40,115 bases of DNA from Magnetococcales bacterium (lineage in GTDB: Bacteria; Pseudomonadota; Magnetococcia; Magnetococcales; JADFYX01). Positions 8,649 to 16,303 of this stretch are shown in pieces. The stretch lies in contig JADGBW010000018.1 of NCBI GenBank assembly GCA_015231305.1, positions 1-40,115 of the forward strand. The letters are read 5' to 3'. The notes beneath the pieces are model-generated. The model worked only from the letters and a program-made list of their open reading frames with translations, searched no databases and was not told the DNA's origin. The translations under genes and the position numbers were made by a program. Position 1 is the first letter of the stretch. Every line of letters starts with the position of its first letter.

Positions 8649-10121
8649 TTAGACTTCAATTTTTGGCAAATTGTTGATCTTATCTAGTAGTTTCTCAGTT
8701 GGCATTTTTAAAGGTAACAGTTTTTTACCAATTTTGGTAAACATTCCAATAGCAAACTGCCTTCCACTAAATACTATATGGTGATTTTCTATTTTTGCTA
8801 CATCCATCCAGATACAATCATCAGGGCTTAAAGGATTGTGGGCAACTAGAAACTGAGTATCTGATGATAGCCCCAATGTCTTTTTAAACCTTTTTACGTC
8901 ACCCCTTACATAACCTGCCGGATAGTTTGATCTTTGAAGTCTGTTCCATAGTAACTCACGAGCTAAACCAGGATATTGATGAGTATTGATTAGTAGCTCT
9001 CTTGTTGCTTTAGCCTTAGGAGGTGCTGCATGACATGCAATAAAGTTTTTTGAAATTGCTATTAATGGCAAGGAGTCATAAAAAATATCCAACTGTTCTT
9101 TGTAAGCTTGTCCCCTTGCTTTTAGAATTGCCTTTTCCCAAAGAATTCCCTGTGGAACACCAGCTTTACGTACATCTGGTGAAAAACTATCGTGATTACC
9201 ACGAATATAAAAAAACTGTTTAGGAAATTTGAGCTTCAGTTTGCAAATGATATCCATCATGAGGATTGAAGATTCAAATTTATCCATCTCTCCGTCTATT
9301 TCTGAGTGAACCGCATCTCCTAGTACAACCATATAGGCTTCATGATCTTTCATGGCATCTAAAAAAGAGTTTTCACTTAGAATTTTTATCAGATTATCTA
9401 CCTGACCATGAAGATCACCAACTATAATGGGTATCATATTTCCAGGTAATTCTAAAAGACCACCAGGCATTTTTCGGCTGTCTTTTGGTCGGTATTCTTC
9501 ATGTTTTAAAATTTTGTTTACTTTTTTTAATGTTTCAAAAGCTTGGGAGTGGGAGAGGGGTTCAATATTTCCGCCATAGATATCTATTAAATAGCGTAAT
9601 TTATTAATTTTCCAGTTTTTTACCCGGCTTATCTCCCGGGGTTTGCTTAATGCCGAAAGGATAGTACCATTATCTGTATTTAGGTCTTTAAAAATAAGGG
9701 CATTGCCTATATGTGCGATGGTAACATGGCGGTCGCCAACCCGTTTTTTAAAATCGAAAATATTGTTTTGCTCTTCATTACCTTTGCCTATTACAATTGT
9801 ATCGCCTTGTTTTAGCTGAAGAAAGCCGGAAATACGGTTGTAAAATTTACTAGGATCAAAAATAATAAAGCAGTCAATTGTTTTGCCGCCATCACTATCT
9901 GTAATAATTTCACTGTTGGGGTATATATGAAGTTTGTAGCCGTCTTTACCACCAAGTAACAGTTGAATAGGATGTTCAGTGTTTATAACTCGTACTTCAT
10001 GGCCACGTAAAACCTTCTCCAAGTCCAGTTCAACCTCTTCTATAACTTTCTTAGAAGGGTTTATCATCTCCTTTAACTTTTGAAAAAAAGATGGTTTAGG
10101 GTGGGTGAGAGAGTCAATCAT
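8649..10121 (-). CDS. FHA-like domain fused to PPP-type metallophosphatase
   Basis: A 490-aa soluble protein. The N-terminal part (about 85-165) carries FHA-like features: TIVIGKG (108-114), DRHVTI (130-135) and DLNTDNGTIL (146-155), spaced like the G-R, S-x-x-H and D-x-x-S-x-N-G-T motifs of phosphothreonine-binding FHA domains. The C-terminal domain is a calcineurin-like phosphoesterase: GDLHGQ (235-240), VLGDAVHS (267-273), IRGNHD (306-311), CHAAPP (363-368) and VAHNP (426-430). PPP serine/threonine phosphatases normally read GDxVDRG in the second motif; here VDRG is replaced by AVHS, so substrate specificity may differ. It probably dephosphorylates a phosphoprotein recognised by the FHA module (inference). 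It is transcribed alone and diverges from another phosphatase gene. Confidence 0.78.
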   Translation of the reverse strand: MIDSLTHPKPSFFQKLKEMINPSKKVIEEVELDLEKVLRGHEVRVINTEHPIQLLLGGKDGYKLHIYPNSEIITDSDGGKTIDCFIIFDPSKFYNRISGFLQLKQGDTIVIGKGNEEQNNIFDFKKRVGDRHVTIAHIGNALIFKDLNTDNGTILSALSKPREISRVKNWKINKLRYLIDIYGGNIEPLSHSQAFETLKKVNKILKHEEYRPKDSRKMPGGLLELPGNMIPIIVGDLHGQVDNLIKILSENSFLDAMKDHEAYMVVLGDAVHSEIDGEMDKFESSILMMDIICKLKLKFPKQFFYIRGNHDSFSPDVRKAGVPQGILWEKAILKARGQAYKEQLDIFYDSLPLIAISKNFIACHAAPPKAKATRELLINTHQYPGLARELLWNRLQRSNYPAGYVRGDVKRFKKTLGLSSDTQFLVAHNPLSPDDCIWMDVAKIENHHIVFSGRQFAIGMFTKIGKKLLPLKMPTEKLLDKINNLPKIEV

Positions 10122-10207
10122 TAAGGCTGTTCACTTATTTTGAAAAATATGTATATGTTTCCCTACTACAATTTGCATAAACTATAAAATCTTTTACTCA
10201 GTCACTC

Positions 10208-10216
10208 ATTGTAACA
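10208..10216 (-). promoter_or_regulatory. Extended -10 promoter candidate for the FHA-phosphatase gene
   Basis: On the minus strand the site reads TGTTACAAT (TGn plus TACAAT). It lies about 87 bp before the ATG at 10121. No good -35 element sits at 16-18 bp, which fits an extended -10 type. Confidence 0.4.
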
Positions 10217-10329
10217 CAAATTGGCTATTTAATAAACGTGGCAACTATAATTTTTTTTATTCATTTATCAGTATTCCCTATGGTTTCTTAATTAAGTCTA
10301 CAATTTTTGCTGTGTTAACAAATAAATTG

Positions 10330-10338
10330 TGATATAAT
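10330..10338 (+). promoter_or_regulatory. Extended -10 promoter candidate for the FIST-SpoIIE gene
   Basis: The site reads TGATATAAT, a TGn extension plus a perfect TATAAT. It lies about 160 bp before the ATG at 10499, giving a long AT-rich leader. A -35 match is weak. Confidence 0.45.
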
Positions 10339-10498
10339 TCAATTAGTTTAAATCTTAATAAATAATAATATAAGCTAATAATTTTGAATTTATTTATTAA
10401 AGGCAAATCACTTATTTCGAGATAAACATCGATACACCTTTTTAAAAGTAAAAAAATACATTTTAGTAGGTAAAATTAAATAATTTTGAGGACTATTT

Positions 10499-12628
10499 AT
10501 GTTCAAAGTCATAGTTGCACACAGTGAATATATTGATACGGATTTGGCTCTGTCTCATATTTTAGAACAATGTCATGCTCAACTAGATGGAAAAATACCA
10601 AGAGCAGCCATTCTGTTTTCTGCACTGCAACTAGATTTTCCTAAGTTTTTGCAAGGGCTAGGAGAAGCTTGGCAAGGGCTACCTCTTATTGGCTGTACTA
10701 CCGATGGAGAGCTATCATCTTGTAAGGGGTTTGGAGAAGATAGTGTCACACTGACACTGTTTTTATCTGATACGGTCACTTTTACAGCTGGATTGGGTAG
10801 AAATATTAGTGATGGTCTAGGTGAGTCATGTAAACAAGCAGTAAAACAGGCCAAATTTAATGTAGAGGGTGATACCAAACTCTGTATAACCACTCCTGAG
10901 AGCCTTACTGCTAGTGGTCAACAGCTTCTTGAAACTCTTAAAGGTGAGTTGGGGTCTGATGTCCCAGTAGTAGGAGGAACCTCTGCTGACTATTGGGAGT
11001 TTGGTACAAGTAGGCAGTTTTTTGGTACTGAGGTGGTATCTAACGCTGTTCCTCTTTTATTAATATCGGGTGATATTTATGTATCAATTGGTGTTGAAAG
11101 TGGCTGGCTGCCAATTGGTGAAACAGGCAAAGTGACACAATCAACCAACCATATTGTGCAACAAATTGATAATAAGCCTGCCCTTGAGTTTTACAAACGT
11201 TTTTTAGGTAAACATGCACAGCCAACAGGGGATCGTCCACTTGCACTAGTTGATAAAGATGACAAAATCCTCATGTTAAGAGCACCTGCAAGTGTAAACG
11301 ATGAAGGTGCAATTGAATTTTTTTCTGATGTAGAGGTTGGCTCTCGTGTCAAGCTTACCGTTGCAGACCGTGCCAGAATTCTCAATGGTAGTCGGTTATC
11401 TATCCAGTCTGCTCTATCTGGTTTTCCTGATGGAAAACAGCCAGAAGCAGGGATGTTTTTTTCTTGTGCAGGTCGCAAAGTTGTTTTGGGCTCTCGTATT
11501 GCAGAAGAGATCGATATTATACGAGAAGAGCTACCTTTAAAAATGCCTTTTAGTGGTTTTTACTGTTATGGAGAAATTGGCCCAGTTAATCAAGGCTCTA
11601 ATAACTCTCTGTTTCATAACGAAACCTTTGTCTCTGTGCTTCTTGGTAGTAGTGATGTAGGGCAGAACCCTTCTGTAGATAATCAAAGTAGTGACATAAA
11701 CTCTGATAAGGCAAATATTGAATCCGAGCTTGTTGAAATTAAGGCAAAAAATCAGATTCTTGAAGCTCGTTTAAATCGCCTGCAAAAACATCGTATCCAA
11801 GCAGAGCAGTTAAAAGATCAAACCGATAGCCTTTATCAAAATGTCATCAAAGAGGTGGAAGAGACCAACAAGATTATTTTGGACAGTATTCGCTATGCCA
11901 GTAGGATTCAGCGGGCTACTCTACCAGACCTAAATGCTTTAAACAGAGTTTTTAAAGATTTGTTTATTTTATGGGAACCAAGAGACCTGGTAGGTGGAGA
12001 CATTTATTGGTATCGACCTTGGGGTGATGGTCACCTTGTTGTTTTAGGTGATTGTACGGGGCATGGTGTTCCTGGTGCATTTATGACTCTTATTACCAGT
12101 GGTGCTTTGGATCGTGCCATAAAATATATAAACCCTGGTAAAACCGAAGAGTTGATGAACAGAATGCACCGTTTTGTGCAAGAAGTGTTAGCGCAAGACC
12201 AAGTAGAAGGAGAGTCTGATGATGGAATGGAATTGGGTATGGTCTACATAAATAAACAAAAAGACGAGCTAATTTTTACAGGTGCAAGGTTTCAACTTTT
12301 TGTATTTCAAAACGGTATTGTTAAAGAGGTCAAGGGTGCTCGCAAAGGAATTGGATATAGGGGAATTCCATCAAATCAAGAGTATCTTCCTAATACTATT
12401 CCTATAACAGCAAATTTAGATATTTTCATGACAACTGACGGGTTTATTGATCAGATCGGTGGCAAAAAAAATCGTAGCTTTGGTAAAAAACGTTTTATAG
12501 AGTTAATCCAATCTTTAGCCTCAACCCCTATGTCTTATCAAAAGGAACGCTTTAGAGTCGCTTTAAAGGAATTTCAGGGGCCACATAAAAGACGCGATGA
12601 TGTAGCTGTTATGGGGTTTCGTTTTTAA
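10499..12628 (+). CDS. FIST sensor domain fused to SpoIIE/PP2C-type phosphatase
   Basis: A 709-aa cytoplasmic signalling protein. Residues 1-385 form FIST_N plus FIST_C: opening 'ALSHILEQC', 'LIGCTTDGELSS' at 63-74, 'VVGGTSADYWEFG', then 'FYCYGEIGP' at 354-362. FIST domains are proposed ligand sensors, possibly for amino acids. A coiled coil spans about 403-460. The 'SIRYASRIQRATLP' helix (463-476) then leads into a SpoIIE-type PP2C phosphatase. Its metal ligands appear intact: GGD (499-501), GDCTGHGVPGAF (517-528), TTDG (645-648) and the terminal RRDDVAVMG (D700/D701). Likely an input-controlled protein-serine/threonine phosphatase, perhaps acting on an anti-sigma antagonist or a similar partner. 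No such partner gene is adjacent. It diverges from the FHA-phosphatase. Confidence 0.88.
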   Translation: MFKVIVAHSEYIDTDLALSHILEQCHAQLDGKIPRAAILFSALQLDFPKFLQGLGEAWQGLPLIGCTTDGELSSCKGFGEDSVTLTLFLSDTVTFTAGLGRNISDGLGESCKQAVKQAKFNVEGDTKLCITTPESLTASGQQLLETLKGELGSDVPVVGGTSADYWEFGTSRQFFGTEVVSNAVPLLLISGDIYVSIGVESGWLPIGETGKVTQSTNHIVQQIDNKPALEFYKRFLGKHAQPTGDRPLALVDKDDKILMLRAPASVNDEGAIEFFSDVEVGSRVKLTVADRARILNGSRLSIQSALSGFPDGKQPEAGMFFSCAGRKVVLGSRIAEEIDIIREELPLKMPFSGFYCYGEIGPVNQGSNNSLFHNETFVSVLLGSSDVGQNPSVDNQSSDINSDKANIESELVEIKAKNQILEARLNRLQKHRIQAEQLKDQTDSLYQNVIKEVEETNKIILDSIRYASRIQRATLPDLNALNRVFKDLFILWEPRDLVGGDIYWYRPWGDGHLVVLGDCTGHGVPGAFMTLITSGALDRAIKYINPGKTEELMNRMHRFVQEVLAQDQVEGESDDGMELGMVYINKQKDELIFTGARFQLFVFQNGIVKEVKGARKGIGYRGIPSNQEYLPNTIPITANLDIFMTTDGFIDQIGGKKNRSFGKKRFIELIQSLASTPMSYQKERFRVALKEFQGPHKRRDDVAVMGFRF

Positions 12629-12655
12629 CTAAAATATACTTTTGCTAAATCATTT

Positions 12656-13759
12656 TTAAATTGTATCTAACTTTTGTTGCAGCCAAGGTGAAATTTCAGG
12701 AAAATTTAGCTCCATTGATAGGGCGTATATGGGTAGTTCAGATGTAATATCGTGTAATTTTACAGCGTCTTTTTCGGTGCAGAGTAGTACTTGAGCTTCG
12801 AGAGATTTTGCTTTTTCTTGCAGTTTATCAATTGTGTTGTCGTCAAACATATGATGATCACCATAGCTTATGCAAGCCAATGGTGAGATAGCGAGTTCAT
12901 CTAGTGTTGCATAAAAATTTTCAGGTTTTGCTATACCACAAAAAGCTAACACAGAAAAATTTTTAAACCCATCAATAGACATTATTGCAGGGTGCTTTGA
13001 GCCTGTATTAATAAGCTTGCGCCAGTTTGTAGGTTTATGAATTGCAGGACAGTTTTTTATATTCGGTACAATTTCTTTCAATAAGTCTTGGGTTTTATTT
13101 AGATTTTTTAGATTATCGGCCCTTGTTATTATAATTCCATCACAACGGTGCAGTGCATATGGGTGTTCTCTTAGTAGTCCGCCTGGCAAAATATTACCAT
13201 TGCTTAAAGGGTTGTTGCAGTCTAGCAAAACTAGGTCAAAATCTCTTTTAACCTGCATATGTTGAAAAGCATCATCCATTATTATGAGGTCACAACCATA
13301 TTGTTGGGTAGCCACATGTATGGTTTTATTTCTTTTCGGCCCGGTAATTACAGTCACCCCTGGTAAGGTTTGGGCAATAAGCACTGCTTCATCTGCTGCT
13401 TGGGGAGTTGTTGTTACTATTTTTTCTGGGTTTGCTACAACTGTTACTTCTGCTTTTGATTGTTGTTTGTAACCTCTGCTAACTACCCCAACCTTGCGAC
13501 CCTTATTTTGAAAATATTTTGCTAACCATATAACAGTAGGAGTTTTGCCAGTACCACCAGTGGTTATATTGCCAACACTAATAACAGGGCAAGGGGCAGT
13601 ATAAGTTGAGAAAACACCATTTTTATATAGAGTTGCCCGTACTCTCTGTATTGCCCCGTATGGCCTGCTTATAATTTGCAGCACCCTAAGCATGGCTTTT
13701 TCATAAAAACCCTGTGGAGGTCGTTCTCCTGCTAAAATAGGGAGTAAGGGAGTTGTCAT
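12656..13759 (-). CDS. lpxK: Tetraacyldisaccharide 4'-kinase (LpxK)
   Basis: Phosphorylates the 4' position of the lipid A precursor at the inner face of the cytoplasmic membrane. An amphipathic N-terminal segment (about 20-45) precedes the P-loop VGNITTGGTGKT (62-73). The conserved DDAFQH box is at 162-167 and the family's LLDCNNP and RAD elements follow. The length of 367 aa is slightly above the usual ~330-350. Its ATG overlaps the waaA stop by 4 bp (ATGA), showing translational coupling and linking two consecutive steps of lipid A-Kdo assembly. It converges with the FIST-SpoIIE gene across 27 bp, without an obvious terminator. Confidence 0.95.
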   Translation of the reverse strand: MTTPLLPILAGERPPQGFYEKAMLRVLQIISRPYGAIQRVRATLYKNGVFSTYTAPCPVISVGNITTGGTGKTPTVIWLAKYFQNKGRKVGVVSRGYKQQSKAEVTVVANPEKIVTTTPQAADEAVLIAQTLPGVTVITGPKRNKTIHVATQQYGCDLIIMDDAFQHMQVKRDFDLVLLDCNNPLSNGNILPGGLLREHPYALHRCDGIIITRADNLKNLNKTQDLLKEIVPNIKNCPAIHKPTNWRKLINTGSKHPAIMSIDGFKNFSVLAFCGIAKPENFYATLDELAISPLACISYGDHHMFDDNTIDKLQEKAKSLEAQVLLCTEKDAVKLHDITSELPIYALSMELNFPEISPWLQQKLDTI

Positions 13760-15060
13760 GGGGACTCTTTATTAATGGTATTTATTATGGCGTTCATGGT
13801 TCTATCCAATGCACCAGTATTTTCCTCTACCACTTGTTGTGCGTTTTTTCCCATTTTTTTACATTTTTCTTCATTTTGCAAAAGGTCAGCAATAGCACTA
13901 TATAAAGTGTTAGTATCTGTAATCATCACTCCACCATCAGCTTCAATTATTTGTCTAGATGCCTCTTGAAAATTATAAGTAGAAGGTCCAAAAACTGGGG
14001 GAATTGACCACGCAGCTGCCTCTAACATATTTTGCCCACCATGAGGAATGAGAGATCCGCCGATATAAGCAACTTTGGCATAGCCATATAGCCTGGTTAA
14101 CCAGCCAACTTTATCTACCAATAAAATAGGGTTAAGCCAATCTTTTCCCTCTTTATTATCATCTATTTCTGCAATTGTCGTGTAGCTCCAATTACTTTTT
14201 TTAATCATCTCTGCAATTTTGTTCCCACGTTCTGGGTGTCGGGGTACTAATATTAATTTAAGGGTGGGGAACTTCTTAAGCAAACGAGCAAAAACTGCTA
14301 AAACTATCTCTTCTTCGCTGGGGTGAGTGCTTGCGGCTATCCAAACTTGGCCTTTGGGGTGGGGTAGTTTTTGTGCTAGTAATTCCATCTCCTCTGGTGA
14401 AGCTGTTTTAACTGCTTGATCGAACTTTAAATTACCTGTATTAACAATTTTTTTACTATCACCGCCAATTGTTGCCATACGTTGAGCGTCCATTGCTGAC
14501 TGCATGGCAAATAGCTTAACCGGGTTAAGAAATTTTTTCATAAAAAAACTAAATCGCGCGTAGTTTTTAAATGAGCTGGGAGATAACCTTCCATTTATGG
14601 TAATAACAGGGATATTTTTTTTCTCAAGAGCATGGAAGAGGTTAGGCCAAAGCTCGGTCTCCATGACCACAAAAAATCTTGGCTGTATTTCAGCTACAAC
14701 TCTATTTACTACCCATGGCAGATCAATAGGCAGATAAAAAGTTGCTGCAACACCACTGAGTTTATCTTTAGCAACCTGCTGACCTGTTTTGGTGACAGTG
14801 GATAAGACAATATCATGGTTGGGAAACTGCTGTTTTAGTTTTTCTACTACTCCTTTAGCCCCAAGGGTTTCACCCACACTTACAGCATGCAGCCATATTG
14901 TTTTGCTGTTGTTTTTATTGGGTAGTGTTGGTAAGTCAAAGCCGAAACGTTGGCGTATTGTGCCCTTATATTTAGCAGTTGAGAAATATTTCCAAAGTAA
15001 AATTGGCAGGGCTGCTAATATTAGTGTTATCAGCAGAAAAGTGTACAAAAAATAGTGCAT
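13756..15060 (-). CDS. waaA: 3-deoxy-D-manno-octulosonic acid (Kdo) transferase
   Basis: Adds Kdo residues to lipid IVA in outer-membrane lipopolysaccharide synthesis. One N-terminal membrane anchor (YFLYTFLLITLILAALPILLW) is followed by the GT-B glycosyltransferase fold: 'WLHAVSVGETLGAKGVV' in the acceptor half, ETELWPNLF, and 'AASTHPSEEEIVL' plus 'LVPRHPERG' in the donor half. 'GGSLIPHGGQNMLEAAAW' is the family's Kdo-binding region. The length of 434 aa is normal. The first gene of the waaA-lpxK pair, it has an AT-rich upstream region with nested inverted repeats. Confidence 0.95.
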   Translation of the reverse strand: MHYFLYTFLLITLILAALPILLWKYFSTAKYKGTIRQRFGFDLPTLPNKNNSKTIWLHAVSVGETLGAKGVVEKLKQQFPNHDIVLSTVTKTGQQVAKDKLSGVAATFYLPIDLPWVVNRVVAEIQPRFFVVMETELWPNLFHALEKKNIPVITINGRLSPSSFKNYARFSFFMKKFLNPVKLFAMQSAMDAQRMATIGGDSKKIVNTGNLKFDQAVKTASPEEMELLAQKLPHPKGQVWIAASTHPSEEEIVLAVFARLLKKFPTLKLILVPRHPERGNKIAEMIKKSNWSYTTIAEIDDNKEGKDWLNPILLVDKVGWLTRLYGYAKVAYIGGSLIPHGGQNMLEAAAWSIPPVFGPSTYNFQEASRQIIEADGGVMITDTNTLYSAIADLLQNEEKCKKMGKNAQQVVEENTGALDRTMNAIINTINKESP

Positions 15061-15418
15061 AACTCTCTGGTTTTTAGAAATTTGATTAATGAAAATACTG
15101 TTTTTTAAGTGTTACCCACAACTGGGTAACTAGTCCAGTGGTACTATAAAAAAACTAGTTCAAGTTGTGTTAATTTTTTATGGCGTTGTGAAGAAATTTT
15201 TTTTAATTTTCTTTAAATTTTTTTGTAAAAAAAAGTGTAATGATCATAAAGGTTAATAAGACCATCTCACTTCCTATAATTTTCAATGTCAATTTCTCTA
15301 TTTATTGGTGCTTGACAGAGTTCCAAAGAGCGAGGATTATTCCTCCAAATTGTCTATTTTGTTGTTAGACTCGGTCGCTTTAAAAAATTGATCCGGGCTT
15401 TAGGAGTTGTAACTAATC
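15061..15418. other. 358-bp divergent region between waaA and glyQ with inverted repeats
   Basis: It holds a perfect 8-bp hairpin, GTTACCCA (15111-15118) with TGGGTAAC (15123-15130). A second inverted repeat, AACTAGT (15128-15134) with ACTAGTT (15154-15160), overlaps it. ACTGG/CCAGT (15121-15125, 15135-15139) could compete with the first hairpin. A good sigma-70 promoter for glyQ lies at 15312-15340. No gene was seen. Confidence 0.55.
15312..15340 (+). promoter_or_regulatory. Sigma-70 promoter for glyQS
   Basis: TTGACA (15312-15317), a 17-bp spacer, then GATTAT (15335-15340). This is the best sigma-70 match noticed in the window. The leader would be about 70 nt before the GTG start at 15419. 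Confidence 0.7.
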
Positions 15419-16303
15419 GTGACATTTCAAGAGTTGATTTTTGCTTTACAAGATTATTGGGCTAAACAAGGCTGTATAGTTCTGCAACCTTATGATATGG
15501 AGATGGGGGCTGGTACTTTTCATCCTGCTACTTTTTTAAAAGTATTAGGACCAGAACCCTGGAAAACTGCATATGTGCAACCATCGCGCAGACCAACCGA
15601 TGGTCGTTATGGGGATAACCCAAACCGTCTTCAGCACTATTACCAATATCAAGTTATTTTAAAACCTTCCCCTGAAGATATTCAAGACCTTTACCTTGAG
15701 TCACTCTCAGCTATAGGAATTGACCCTAAGGCCCATGATATCCGTTTTGTAGAGGATGATTGGGAAAGCCCTACACTAGGGGCATGGGGTCTAGGCTGGG
15801 AGGTTTGGCTTGATGGTATGGAAGTCACACAGTTTACCTATTTTCAACAGGTTGGTGGTTTGGACCTTAAACCTGTTTCTGGTGAGCTTACTTACGGTTT
15901 AGAAAGGTTGGCTATGTATATCCAGGGTAAGGATAATGTTTACGATTTAGCCTATACCGATGATGTTACCTATGGCGAAGTTTTCCATCAAAATGAGGTG
16001 GATTATTCTCGTTTTAATTTTGAGAGAGCAAATACAGAGTTACTGTTTAGCACTTTTAAAAACCATGAAAAAGAGGCTATTGCACTATCTAAAGCAGAGC
16101 TACCTATGCCAGCTTACGATCAAATAATTAAATGTTCTCATGCTTTCAACCTTCTGGATGCCCGTGGAGCCATCAGTGTTACCGAACGTGCAGCATATAT
16201 TGGTAGGGTCCGAAATTTGGCGAGACAAGTTGCCCATACCTATTATGCTCAACGTGAAGCTTTAGGCTTCCCCATGTTAAAAAAGGCTGAGGTGAAATCG
16301 TGA
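15419..16303 (+). CDS. glyQ: Glycyl-tRNA synthetase alpha subunit
   Basis: The catalytic alpha subunit of the alpha2beta2 bacterial glycyl-tRNA synthetase. At 294 aa it has the usual length. It begins [19 protein letters not shown], the family's standard opening, so the GTG at 15419 is accepted; the AGGAG at 15402-15406 is 12 nt away. Further family blocks are [18 protein letters not shown], '[20 protein letters not shown]' and '[20 protein letters not shown]'. It overlaps glyS by 4 bp (GTGA), which couples synthesis of the two subunits. A clear sigma-70 promoter lies upstream. No tRNA-sensing T-box was recognised in the leader. Confidence 0.97.
   Translation: MTFQELIFALQDYWAKQGCIVLQPYDMEMGAGTFHPATFLKVLGPEPWKTAYVQPSRRPTDGRYGDNPNRLQHYYQYQVILKPSPEDIQDLYLESLSAIGIDPKAHDIRFVEDDWESPTLGAWGLGWEVWLDGMEVTQFTYFQQVGGLDLKPVSGELTYGLERLAMYIQGKDNVYDLAYTDDVTYGEVFHQNEVDYSRFNFERANTELLFSTFKNHEKEAIALSKAELPMPAYDQIIKCSHAFNLLDARGAISVTERAAYIGRVRNLARQVAHTYYAQREALGFPMLKKAEVKS

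Larger units (their letters stand above)
10122..10498. other. 377-bp divergent AT-rich control region
   Basis: This gene-free region separates the two divergent phosphatase genes. It is strikingly AT-rich with long A/T runs and holds one extended -10 promoter candidate for each direction (listed separately). The leaders would be about 80 nt (minus) and 155 nt (plus). No small ORF with a ribosome site, RNA gene or clear operator was recognised. Confidence 0.6.

Noticed and set aside
15341-15418. Possible T-box or glycine riboswitch in the glyQ leader
   Set aside because: The leader is only about 70 nt, with no specifier stem, T-box sequence or terminator/antiterminator pair.
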